Shown here piece after piece: positions 1-9,800 of a stretch of DNA of 64,000 bases. Where the stretch lies: positions 21,219,841 to 21,283,840 of the forward strand of contig NC_092575.1 in the NCBI RefSeq assembly GCF_037975245.1. Reading direction: 5' to 3'. How positions within the stretch are numbered: the stretch's first letter is position 1; each line of letters opens with the position of its first letter. The notes below the pieces were generated by a model that did no database searches, had not been told where the DNA came from, and worked only from the letters and a program-made list of their open reading frames with translations. This DNA is from Apostichopus japonicus. Taxonomy: Eukaryota > Echinodermata > Holothuroidea > Aspidochirotida > Stichopodidae. Position numbers and translations under genes: made by a program.

Positions 1-1370
1 ATATCAGAACAATAATAACTTTGACAGAGTTTTAATATGAAAGGTGCAGTGTTCTTAGAATCTCCAACAGTTTTGTTTTATGAAGGTCAATGTCAGTTGA
101 GGTCAACAGATGTTGAAACCTGGCAAAAGTGTTCAATCTTCTAGGCACCTTTTGCAAATCTCTTTGCCATTTGATAATGTTGGATAACATTTTGGACTGA
201 TGTGTCAGTTTGTAGATCAACCTGCTACTTAAAGATGATGTTTAGTAATTCCCATTAAGATTAACTACTTATTAAAGGTATATTCTGTTGGCTCAAAACA
301 ATTCTTGGAAATTGACTGTTTCCTTTGATCAAACCATATCCTCATAACATTTTTTTTGTGTGGAAAGATATGAATTTGTCAAATTTTATCATAGGAACTT
401 GTGAATGCATTTGGAATTAACAGAATGAATGTCATCATGGCAATTGAACTGAAAATGTCTTTTAGTTTTTTCTTCATAGTATTTATATCATGTATGCATA
501 GAAGTGTAATAATGTTAAGGAAAAGCTGAGAGCTGATAAACTATCTGGCTTTTCAGAGAAATGTACATATTCACTTTATTTAATTGACAATACAGATACA
601 AACTTAGTAATCATTGATTTTTCCTATAGAGTTGTTATTACCTGTATGTTGAGGGTCATGGGAGGGGCACTACATCAATGCCAAATGTATCTCTGGAGAA
701 TGTGTAGGCAACAGATTCAGAATACATTTCAACAAACCTCTCAATTCTGATTAAAGTACAGAGATCATATGGTTCTCATGAAAACCTTGATTATAGCTTT
801 TACTGTGGCAAACCCTTTCGTTCATAACCCTTTTCGTTTGCGTACGTTTATACCTTTGTGGAAACAGAATGGTTTGTTGTATTCACATAGACAGGCTGGC
901 AAACATTAACTCCTAAACATGTATCAAGTAACTCGTCTATTCATTTAGTACATGCATAGTAAAACCCAACCAACACCGACCCAAAAGCCAAAGCCAAATG
1001 AAACCTGAGGCTCCATTACCCATGGAAAATCACTACTATCAGGGCATATTTTAGCATTCAAACTAGTGGGTCATTTGTAGCTTCCCCCTGCAATTTACAC
1101 TTCCTAAATTAAAGTAGGCCAACGATAATGTGAACACATGCACAGTATGCGCTATTTCAGTCAGTTTTAGCGAAATGTTCATATCATGCCTTCTGAATTC
1201 ATAAGTAGTATGCAACCTTAAGATTCTAGGCACGAATTTTAGGAAAGGCGTTCAAAAAGAACACGAGGTTTGTTTTAACCACTCATCACGTACATGCACG
1301 ATCGAGGATGCGATGGCCGTGTGTTTGTTTTTGTTTTCACGTGATGGTTTTGTTAGAATACCAACAAACG
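1..1370. other. No gene seen; AT-rich unique-looking DNA
   Basis: I see no open frame longer than about 60 codons with coding character, no exon with paired splice signals, and no tandem repeat. The stretch could be intergenic or intronic to a gene lying to the left. The first recognisable structure begins at 1371. Confidence 0.5.
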
Positions 1371-1820
1371 CAGGCGCGTATCCAGGATTTTCAAACCCAG
1401 GGCCGTGAACTACTATCTAAGCGGAGCGCCACCATCGGTTGGCGCGCAGCGTACAAGAAAATTTCTTATTTTGATACCCCCCAGATCACCGGAAACGGCA
1501 CTTCTCGGGCTTGAAATGACCAACCAGATGTACACTTTTTGCCTGAGAACCAAGTATTTCCTAATAGTTTTTTTTTTCCATCCATAACCTTTTTGAAGAT
1601 TGTCAACCCGGCACACATCATGTTCGACCTGATCGCATCTCCTGTGGGTCTTTGCTTTTGTAGGTGATTCTACGTCGCGGCCCACAATACCGTCAGCCCC
1701 ACTTTTCAAGGTTTTAAGTTGTTTGTTCAGAATTTGAAAATTCACATTTCTCGTGAATAAACTCACTTCAAAACATCCCCATAATGTTGTACAAAATTTC
1801 ATCTATGGACAACCAATATA
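1371..1820 (+). repeat. Dispersed repeat, type I, with GC-rich hairpin core
   Basis: The block opens with CAGGCGCGTATCCAGG, which resembles the termini of the hAT-like elements nearby. At about 1417-1450 it carries a hairpin core: GCGGAGCGCCACC, a short loop, then GGTTGGCGCG. It continues with a tail (about 1480-1820) that is clearly the same as 32106-32520, including GAGAACCAAGTATTTC and CACATTTCTCGT. I cannot find a matching right terminus or target duplication, so the ends are approximate. Short open frames here are by-products of the repeat. Confidence 0.6.
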
Positions 1821-1917
1821 GAAAAACTTCCTTCAACCCCTAACAGACCGGTCAAAATTGCACGAGTAGAGGAAGTGTGATGCAGAATGTTGGTCAGAAA
1901 TTTTCGAAACTTCAGAC

Positions 1918-2825
1918 CAGGGCCGTAGCGAGCGGGGGGGTGTTGGGGGGTGTCACACCCCCCCCAATAATTTGGTCGCTGTCGGCAAATTTTGGGTCTG
2001 TCGGCAAAAAGAGAAAAGGTGAAGAGAGCGGAAGGGGAAGAAAGAAGGAAAGCTGAATAGAGAAAAGGAGAACGGGAGCTTCTTCCGTGCCAAATTTGAC
2101 TTAAAATATGCACCAGATTGCATCTAAGGACGTTTCAAAACTAAAAAATTTCAAAAGGGGAGGGGTAGACCCCCTACCCTTAGACCCCTCCCCCATTTCA
2201 GTCACCACTTCCAGATCCGTCGGCAAATCAAATTTGACTTACAATATGCACCAGATTGCATCTAAGGACGTTTCAAACTAAAAATTTTACAAAGGGGAGG
2301 GGTAGACCCCCTCCCCTTAGACCCCTCTCCCATTTCAGTCACCACTTCCAGATCCGTCGGCAAATCAAATTTGACTTAAAATATACACCAGATTGCATGT
2401 AAGGACGTTTCAAAACTAAAATTTTTCAAAAGGGGAGGGGGAAACCCCCTCCCCTTAGACCCCTCCCCCATTTCAGTCACCACTTCCAGATCCGTCGGCA
2501 AATCAAATTTGACTTAAAATATACACCAGATTGCATCTAAGGACGTTTCAAAACTAAAAATTGTCAAAAGGGGAGGGGTCACCCCCTCCCCTTAGACCCC
2601 TCCCCCATTTCAGTCACCACTTCCAGATCCGTCGGCAAATCAAGTTTGACTTAAAATATGCACCAGATTGCATCTAAGGACGTTTCAAAACTAAAAAATT
2701 GCCAAAGGGGAGGGGGAAACCCCCTCCCCTTAGACCCCTCCCCCATTTCAGTCACCACTTCCAGATCCGTCGGCAAATCAAATTCTCCACACCCCCCCAA
2801 CAAAAACCCCTTCGCTACGCCCCTG
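1918..2825. mobile_element. Non-autonomous hAT-like DNA transposon with perfect 8-bp target duplication
   Basis: The left end starts CAGGGCCGTAGCGAGCGGGG and the right end finishes CCCCTTCGCTACGCCCCTG, so the termini are inverted repeats of a CAGGGGCGTAGCGA type. The element is flanked by the direct repeat CTTCAGAC at 1910-1917 and 2826-2833. Eight-bp duplications with CAG-type ends are typical of hAT elements. There is no transposase, so it would need a helper. Most of the interior is five copies of a roughly 137-bp unit. A longer relative lies at 46554-50561 in the opposite orientation. Confidence 0.88.
2088..2785. repeat. Roughly 137-bp tandem repeat, about five copies, inside the hAT-like element
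   Basis: Each unit runs from an AAATTTGACTTAAAATAT-like start through a G-rich/C-rich hairpin (GGGGAGGGG facing CCCCTCCCC) to CCAGATCCGTCGGCAAATC. Starts are near 2092, 2229, 2367, 2505 and 2642. Units differ by a few substitutions and small indels. The related element at 46554 shows only one such unit on its left arm, so the array expanded inside this copy or was lost in the other. Confidence 0.85.
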
Positions 2826-2945
2826 CTTCAGACACAGTTAATTTATTGGTGTACAAATATTAAAACCTCTTATAACGGCTATTATAAAACTTGGTTGAAG
2901 GAAATGAAAAAAATAGCAGATATTTCCGAAACCGAACACTACACA

Positions 2946-3590
2946 CATAGGCGTAGGAGGCGCGGCGGCAGTGGCGGAGCTAGGGGTATTGGTCAGGAGG
3001 GGCGAGAATGATCTGTAGGGGGGGCTTTCGACACTATCTAAGCGGAGCGCCACCACTGGTTGGCGCGTAGCGTACAGAACATTTTTGAGTAAAGATACTC
3101 CCTAGATCGCCGGAAATGACCCTTTCCAGGCCTAGCTAATTTGCAGATAAACGAAGAATAAGGTGTCATCGCCAAATTACACCAACAAAGTGTGACAAAT
3201 GTCAATAAGTAGATGAGAGCGCAATAAAAAAGTCAATAATCTTGAATAAGTAAAAAGTGGTAAAGAGCTGAGAAAGGCGCCAGCAGTCCATTTGAGTCCG
3301 TCAGGGGGGCATCCGCCCCCATGACCGTATGGACGCTCCGCCACTGCGCGGCGGGTGCAGCCCCTAATTCGCCATTACTAATGTAAAAGAGAGTTTTGAC
3401 ATAATTGGACCTCCATGCTTTTTATACATCTACATGAGACATGTCGTTGTTTACATGAGCATCCCGCGGTATACTGCGCAATTTTAACGGAACGTACGGT
3501 ACATGATGGCATGCGATGTAATAACCGATGCTTGCTTATATGATATTGACATTAACACATTGAGCGGTTGGTTATTTTTTCAGGCAAGTC
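2946..3590. mobile_element. Truncated hAT-like element (CATAGGCGTAGGAG end), interrupted by another element
   Basis: The left terminus CATAGGCGTAGGAG at 2946 is the same as that of the complete element 44182-44561. After the insertion at 2969-3346, the sequence resumes with parts matching 44182-44561, notably GGCATGCGATGTAATAACCG and GGCAAGTCG. The expected right terminus CTCCTACGCCTATG is missing; similarity fades near 3590. Confidence 0.6.
2969..3346. mobile_element. hAT-like MITE (CAGTGGCGGAGC ends) with perfect 8-bp target duplication
   Basis: The ends are CAGTGGCGGAGCTAG and GCTCCGCCACTG. They are flanked by CGCGGCGG at 2961-2968 and again at 3347-3354. The element is 378 bp, has no coding capacity and contains the hairpin core at about 3036-3075. 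A second copy with the same ends and interior is at 43481-43820. Confidence 0.88.
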
Positions 3591-3678
3591 GGACAGTTTT
3601 GAGGCTTTTCATCCTGGAACGCCATTTTCATGCTCACTGATATGATGTGATATCTGCTGTTTGCGTTACAAATTCAAA

Positions 3679-4006
3679 CAGGCGCGTAGCAAGGAATTTG
3701 TCAAGGGAGGGCGAAGCCTGTAGGCAAATTATCTAAGCGTAGCGCCACCATAGGTTGGCGCGAAGCGAACAAGAAAATTTTGGCCGAAAATGCCTCCCAG
3801 ATCGCTGGAAATGGCACTACCCAGGACCATTTGTTAGCACGAAGCGTACAAGTAAATTTTGGCCAAAAATGTCTCCCAGATCGCTGGAAATGACACTTCC
3901 CATGCCTTGTAAGTTGCATCTAAGCACTTTCTATTTTGAAATTACTTAGCGATATCATTTAAAAAAATGCTGAATGGGGGGGGGGGGGGGGCGGGCGGTC
4001 GCCCCA
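3679..4006 (+). mobile_element. Right-truncated hAT-like MITE (CAGGCGCGTAGC end)
   Basis: It begins CAGGCGCGTAGCAAGGAATT and follows the complete copy at 41098-41422 through the hairpin core and the phrase CTCCCAGATCGCTGGAAATG. In this copy the segment after the hairpin is partly duplicated (about 3774-3800 and 3848-3896). The right terminus is not present; a long G run near 3975-3990 precedes the loss of similarity. Confidence 0.6.
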
Positions 4007-4088
4007 TCCCAAAAATCGTCATGTTCCCCGACGAGACCAGCCACAGTTGGTTTCATAGCACAATTCTACACACGCGTTATGATAGACC

Positions 4089-4664
4089 CAAGGGCGGCGG
4101 AACCGGGGGGGCACAGGGGGCACATGCCCCCCCACTTTTCCTCATGTTAAAAATGTGCCCTTTTTCTACATAAAAATTGAGGTGTCTCAAGTTAGCAAGA
4201 GGCCAGGGAACCAGAATGAACACTCGGGAAGGGCCGTTTCCGGCCATCTGAGGGGTTTGTAAAACCAAAAATTTTCTTGTACGCTCCGCGCCAACCGATG
4301 GTGGCGCTCCGCTCAGATAGTCGTGCATACAACTTTGCAAATCCTGGCTTCGCCCCTGACTTTTAATGAATTTCTGTGGGTCAAACTCAAAGCTATTTCG
4401 AATGGGAAAAATATGTTAAGATATTAACATAATCGTTGTTTCCCAATTTGCACATTGGATATTGCAGTGCTAGTATATATGCATATTTTCCTTGAGGGGG
4501 GGGGGGGGGAGGCGTTGATGGAGTGATGTGTATACGCAAATAAGATAATACAATAAGAGTTATAAAGGGTACTAAATATAAGGCTGCATCAGTCCAATCG
4601 AAATTCTGCAAAGTGCCCTTTGATGTCGGTGCCCCCCAGATTAAAAGTGCTTCCGCCGCCCTTG
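4089..4664. mobile_element. hAT-like DNA transposon (CAAGGGCGGCGG ends) with perfect 8-bp target duplication
   Basis: The termini are CAAGGGCGGCGGAA and TTCCGCCGCCCTTG. GATAGACC lies immediately outside both ends (4081-4088 and 4665-4672). The element is 576 bp. It carries the hairpin core in inverted orientation (about 4270-4320). Its right part (about 4436-4664) matches, in reverse, 43310-43480 plus 43821-43885. The left part resembles 45720-45863, so it may be a composite. No transposase is visible. Confidence 0.85.
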
Positions 4665-4859
4665 GATAGACCATATATAGTGTATATATAGATCATTAGT
4701 GAGAGAGGAAAATGGAAACGTCAAACAATGGAGTTGTCGGTGTAAGGGGTAGGGTGAGTCACACATTTACGAAATCATTGATCCATCACTGGCTACCCTT
4801 CAGCTCTGGAATGATGTCACTGTTCCTCTTTCTCTTCCCGATGTCTTCGCGTTTTTGTT

Positions 4860-4978
4860 TTACTCCCTCCTTTTCTCCCTTTTCTCTCTTTCTTCATTTT
4901 CTTTTCCCTTCCTTCCTCTCCTCCCCCTCTTTTTCCCCCTTTTTTCCTTTTTTTTTTCTCTCCTCTTTTTCTTACCCG
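4860..4978 (+). repeat. Polypyrimidine tract (T/C-rich, about 120 bp)
   Basis: The plus strand is almost only C and T, mainly CCCTTTT and CCTTCC words. Open frames on both strands across it are low-complexity artefacts. It ends at a GCCTGGATACGCACCTG sequence (4989-5005) that looks like the right terminus of a CAGGCGCGTATCCAGG-type element. Confidence 0.6.
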
Positions 4979-5009
4979 GGGGGCGCGCGCCTGGATACGC
5001 ACCTGGTTT

Positions 5010-6302
5010 ATGACGAAATTTCTACACAAAATGTTAAAACCTTGACCATTTAATCGAGAATTTGACTGAGTTTTTCGAGGTTTTACGGTCGAAATGTCTA
5101 TTATTATTTAATTACAATTAATAATACTTGTTATTATTATTGTAAGTGTGTCCGCCCGTTCCCCACACAGAGACAATCGGATGCGCGTTCGTGATATTCG
5201 GAAACGGGTAACTTCCAATTCTCGCAGGGATATCCATAATCCCAGCATTGTCCACAGTGCGTATGGCGTCCTATAGATACCGTGACTGAAACGACTTGAG
5301 CAAGTTGACGTAATGAGAATTTCGAAATACTGTACCGATAAAATATTTGTTTACAAACAGGCTTATTGTACTGTACCAGCTGAGCGTGAGACCTCCATCT
5401 ACACGAGGATTTGTGAGAAAATCTGGAAACTGAGTGATGTTATAATTGGTAGTACCAATTATATGCGAGAAAAGTAATATTCTTACCCCAATAATGCGCA
5501 TAAAGGTTTTGATATTATTGTCAATGCCAACTCAAGTCTTTAATTAAGTTTAAGCTATTGCCGAGAACGGGCGTAGCCTACCAACACAGGCCTAACATTT
5601 AGGCATCACACTAGTTATTAAGCCAAGCATACGTAATAATATAGTCAGTGAGTTTCAGTATCATAGAATAAGGCTTAGCTGAACGGAGTGTAGACCTACA
5701 GTAGGATAATATTAATGTTGTACGGTTGTATACCTCTGTTGGCGGACGTACAGGTACAGATGAACCCAACAATGTGGCAAATTAGTATCAAAATAATTAT
5801 ACTAGAAAAGTGATAGGCCTAACTGTAAACCCTTTTGATGGCCTAGCCCAACGCAATGTCAAAAGCATTCCTCTATAGGCTCTAGTCTGGCCTAACTTGA
5901 CTGTGTAAACTAACCCTTACCAGTACACTGGCTGTCATAAGCTGTGGTTCATTAGCTTGTATGATAAGATTTGCTTTTTACATTCCTACGAATGTAAAAA
6001 TTTGGTACAATTGTAGGATACCTTGCCTTTCAAAAGGTATTTTTATTCGAATGGAGTAGTCAAATTATTTAACCCTCCACTCTGATTCTGACTTCAGATC
6101 AAAAGTATTCTACCCCTGATTATTAATGGTTTCTGCACTGCGACTCTGACTCCCAGAAAATTTACCCTGTTAGGAAGTATTAAGTGCCCCACTGCGACTC
6201 CCACCCCAACCCCAAAAAGTAAGCTTTTCGAAATGTGGGGGCTATTCTATAATTACTCTGACAATCAAGTCACCCTGTTTCTATAAAACATATTTTCCAC
6301 AG
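5010..6302 (+). other. Region upstream of gene 1; promoter and 5' UTR exons not resolved
   Basis: No coding exon is recognised. It ends in a plausible splice acceptor (TTTTCCACAG, 6293-6302), so at least one untranslated exon probably lies further left. The part around 5150-5215 is relatively CpG-rich and could be the promoter or first exon, but nothing fixes it. Confidence 0.3.
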
Positions 6303-6313
6303 AAACATCAGCC

Positions 6314-6322
6314 ATGGCATGA
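6314..6322 (+). promoter_or_regulatory. Possible two-codon upstream ORF in the gene 1 leader
   Basis: GCCATGGCATGA gives an ATG in a good initiation context followed at once by one codon and a stop. It lies 8 nt before the main start at 6330, in a different frame. If the exon begins at 6303 it would be in the mRNA leader and could lower initiation at the main ATG. Confidence 0.3.
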
Positions 6323-6329
6323 GTAGCAA

Positions 6330-6816
6330 ATGAGATTTCCAAGATGTTTGGATTTAAAAAAAAAGAAGAAGACAGGAGGAGAGTCCAATCTATCTTCTAC
6401 CTCAAATTCTCCAGCCTCATCAGTGGTATCATTAGAGAAGAAACCAAGTAAGGTATCATCTCTTAAATTACCCTTTGGACGAAAATCAAATAAAAATAAG
6501 TCAGAAACTGGCAGCATCTCAAGCTCGGACACTCAAGTATCGCATGGAGTTACCAAACAAGATCTTCAGAACGGCACTACTAATAAACCATCCAATCTGC
6601 CTCCTGGTTATATCGTCCTAGGAAAGCTTGCTTCTGACTTAGAGGCATTGCAGGTGCGTAAAGATTCTAAGGAGAAAGCAGAAGAGCCTGTCGGGGTAGC
6701 AGATAAAGATGTAGTGAAGAGCTACAAATTAAAAGCTACTGAGGATTGGGGTGAGGAGGAAGTATTAGCTTGGTTAAAAGACAATGACTTGGCATACTTT
6801 GTGGAACTCTTTGATG
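6330..6816 (+). CDS. Gene 1 exon 1: start, Ser/Lys-rich N-terminus, first half of SAM1
   Basis: The exon ends at GATG|GTAAGT, leaving phase 1. An in-frame TAG at 6324 lies just upstream, so ATG 6330 is the first possible start in this frame. A second ATG at 6344 begins MFGFKKK in another frame and would read into the same protein only if the run of nine A (6356-6364) were one base shorter. The open frame continues into the intron to 7043, but that part is not coding-like. Confidence 0.75.
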
Positions 6817-9800
6817 GTAAGTCAACAACTATGTTTTGCTTCCTGTTTTGTACCAAAACAAAATTCATTTTCGATAGGGATGGTGGGGGGGGGGGGGAGG
6901 GAGGGGTTATAGGCCTCTGTTTATTATTGAACACTGGTGAAATAGTTTCATGTGTTCAATTAGCCCACATCTGTTTCATTTGTACAGTGCACTCCTTTTG
7001 CTATGGGCATGATAATGATGAATATAATGATAATATACTGTAATTACTCTCCAATTAGATCCATACAGTATTAAGCTTACAATTTTTTGTTACTCATGAT
7101 ACTATAACCAGTGTAATTTTCAAATAATTAATCATGACCTTATTTTTTAACTGATCTTTTGTGCACATAGTGACTTATATAGTATCTGTAAAATGTTCAC
7201 AAAATTGGACTCAATTCAGATGAGGGGAAGATTCTTTGTTGTGTATCATCATAAATTTTCAGTGGCTGATTTGTATTGAACGTAGAATGTTTTTTAATCG
7301 ATGGTTAAGTTGAGAATATTCCATAATGTAGAGAACTTTAAACTGTATCATATTGCTTACTATTTGTGTCTTCTTAATGTACTGTAGCTCTGTTTCTCGT
7401 GAAAACGAAAAGTGCGAAACTGTGTAAAGTATAGCTAATTTAGTGACTGAGAGAGTGCATAGTACAGCACGACTTACAACCACAGATTAACATACTTGTA
7501 TATCTGTTTGAAAGTATATTATTGTCTTACATTGTGGACATAAATGTACAGAAACTGTCTGTATCAGTGATATATTTTTTGTGTGTAATTTCTGAGGGAT
7601 CCGTGGCATGGGTATTTGTATTATCAGCCAGATTGCAAATTTTACAGTTACTTCATGTGTTGAAAACATGACACTCAACTATTCTTCTGAATTTTGTCTC
7701 TGTTTCACCAGGTTGTGATATTGATGGAGATTATTTACTGCAAGTAACTGAGGAAGACTTGGGTAATTTATGCAATCATATGTACTTGTTATTCGAAGAC
7801 AAATTTGCACTGTACAGGGAATAATTTTAACCAGTACGGCATTACAAAGTGCTATATATATCATACAGTCCAGCTGCTATGTACAAAAGTGCAATAGGAT
7901 GCGTAGTAGTCTTCTACTCAAGAAATGAAGTATTTTTTGAAGTAAATTTTTGATGTAAAAATTTTAATCACGTAAGTTATTCCCTGCTGTGCAGTAAGCT
8001 GGACAATAAAGTATTTGAATGACAACATTTTCAGTAGTCTGAGCATTAATAAAGAGGCCAACGAGGGCACTCGAGTATTTTTCCATTGGTATCAAATATT
8101 TTGACATAGTGTCCCTGTTGCACATTGAAGAAACCTATGTAGTGTAGTTTGAGCTTTGTATTTCAAATTTGAAGGTTGACAACTGAAACATGAAGTGATA
8201 TATATTATATTTATTACTTCTGCAAGGTCTTTAACCCTTTGCACATTTGACCTTCAAGTTTCCCCTCACTAATTCCCATGGTTTTGATGTTTCCATCAAT
8301 TTTGTAAACATACTGAATTTCAGTTTATTTAAATCTCATGAACTTAAAACTTACCATCGCTTTAAAGACGTTAAAAACCAAATAATGCAACAAGAAAATG
8401 TTAAGTAAATCTTGTATGCTTGCAAGATGGTTGTCACTGTTAGTGTTACTCTTTAAAATTGGAATTTTTAACTTCAATGGACAATTTACAGTCGTTTCAA
8501 GAATCACTTTACAAACCTAAAACAGGCGTTCTATTCATCTAATTCTCTCATGTTTCGTTATCGTGTTTGGACACACTTGTGGGAAATTCTTTGACGCAGT
8601 AAATCATAAGGAAATAGACAAAATCAGTCTTCAAACCGTTGCACAACTATTTTTGGCAAGATTTTCTGTGCATTCTTTCCTTTTTGCAGTTGACCTAGAA
8701 GTCGATGATACCGAACTCAGGAAGAGATTACTTTTGGCTGTCAATGATCTCATCAATATGCAAGAGGTAAATAAGGCTTTCTCTTTGTACAATGACCTGT
8801 GCGCTGACAATTTATGATTAATATATTTTGTAAACCTAGCATGCATTAGAAAACTTTGTCTTAAGTAAGGATGTATAGTAGGCTAGGAGCCTAAGTTTGG
8901 CAAACAATAATCCAGTGGCCGATGTTTTGGCTTGGGGATGGGCTATATATATGTATATATTTTATGTAAGGTTTTTGCATTTTGTTTGGCAAATATCAAA
9001 AATTTCTGTTTTCTTCTGACTCGTTTAGCAACCCCGCCAATTTTTTGTTTTGTGACCCCCACTTTGGCTACAAGGATTATAAGTTTCATAACTCTTTTTT
9101 TTTTTCAATTCTATGTTCAAATGAAAGTATTTGTCTCGATTGTCGTATGTTCACCCCTATAATGCCCTTGGTCATTCCTACCTCAGGAGGACGATGTCGA
9201 TCTTTCCCTGCCGGGCTTAGAAGACGGGGAATCGGGATCCGAGTGGGAGAGTGTCGACGACTTCGATGGCTATGACAAGAAGGCGAAGAACGGCCACAAA
9301 ACTGACCAACCTAGATTGGGGAAAGCACGCGGTGAGTTTCATTCAGAGAATCAGTCAGAATTTGATCAAGTGCCTTTCGTCTCAGTCCCTGGGATTTTAT
9401 CTGTTTACATTTATGGTGAAAGATATGTTGGTTTCAATTGACATATTTTTGTTTCATTTATTCAGACATCGTAAGACCACCGACTGGTTTCTCCGAGGGC
9501 CACCAGTCCAGACTAGGGAAACCTGTGGATGATTGGTCCAAAGAAGATGTAATTCTCTGGCTAGAATCGATCAAACTCGGAAAATACTCGGACCATTTCC
9601 TCGGTAAGTTTCCACTCCATCTAGAGGAAGCAGTGAGAGGGTTTCCGTATTAGTTTGATTGTGTTTGCTGTTTCGTCTTAAAAATAAACTATGACACAAA
9701 AGAGATAAGAAAATTAGAGTACCAGTGGTTCTAAAATTTACAGGCATTAACATTGTTGTAATGTAAGTATAAAAGAGTGACAATGAAAGACAAAATAGAG

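Noticed and set aside
1371-5005. One long transposon with ends CAGGCGCGTATCCAGG and GCCTGGATACGCACCTG
   Set aside because: The outer 8 bp do not match (AACAAACG versus GTTTATGA), and several complete elements with their own duplications lie between.
6330-7043. Full 237-codon open frame as a single exon
   Set aside because: After GATG|GTAAGT at 6816 the SAM helix is lost and a G run follows. The spliced reading restores the domain.
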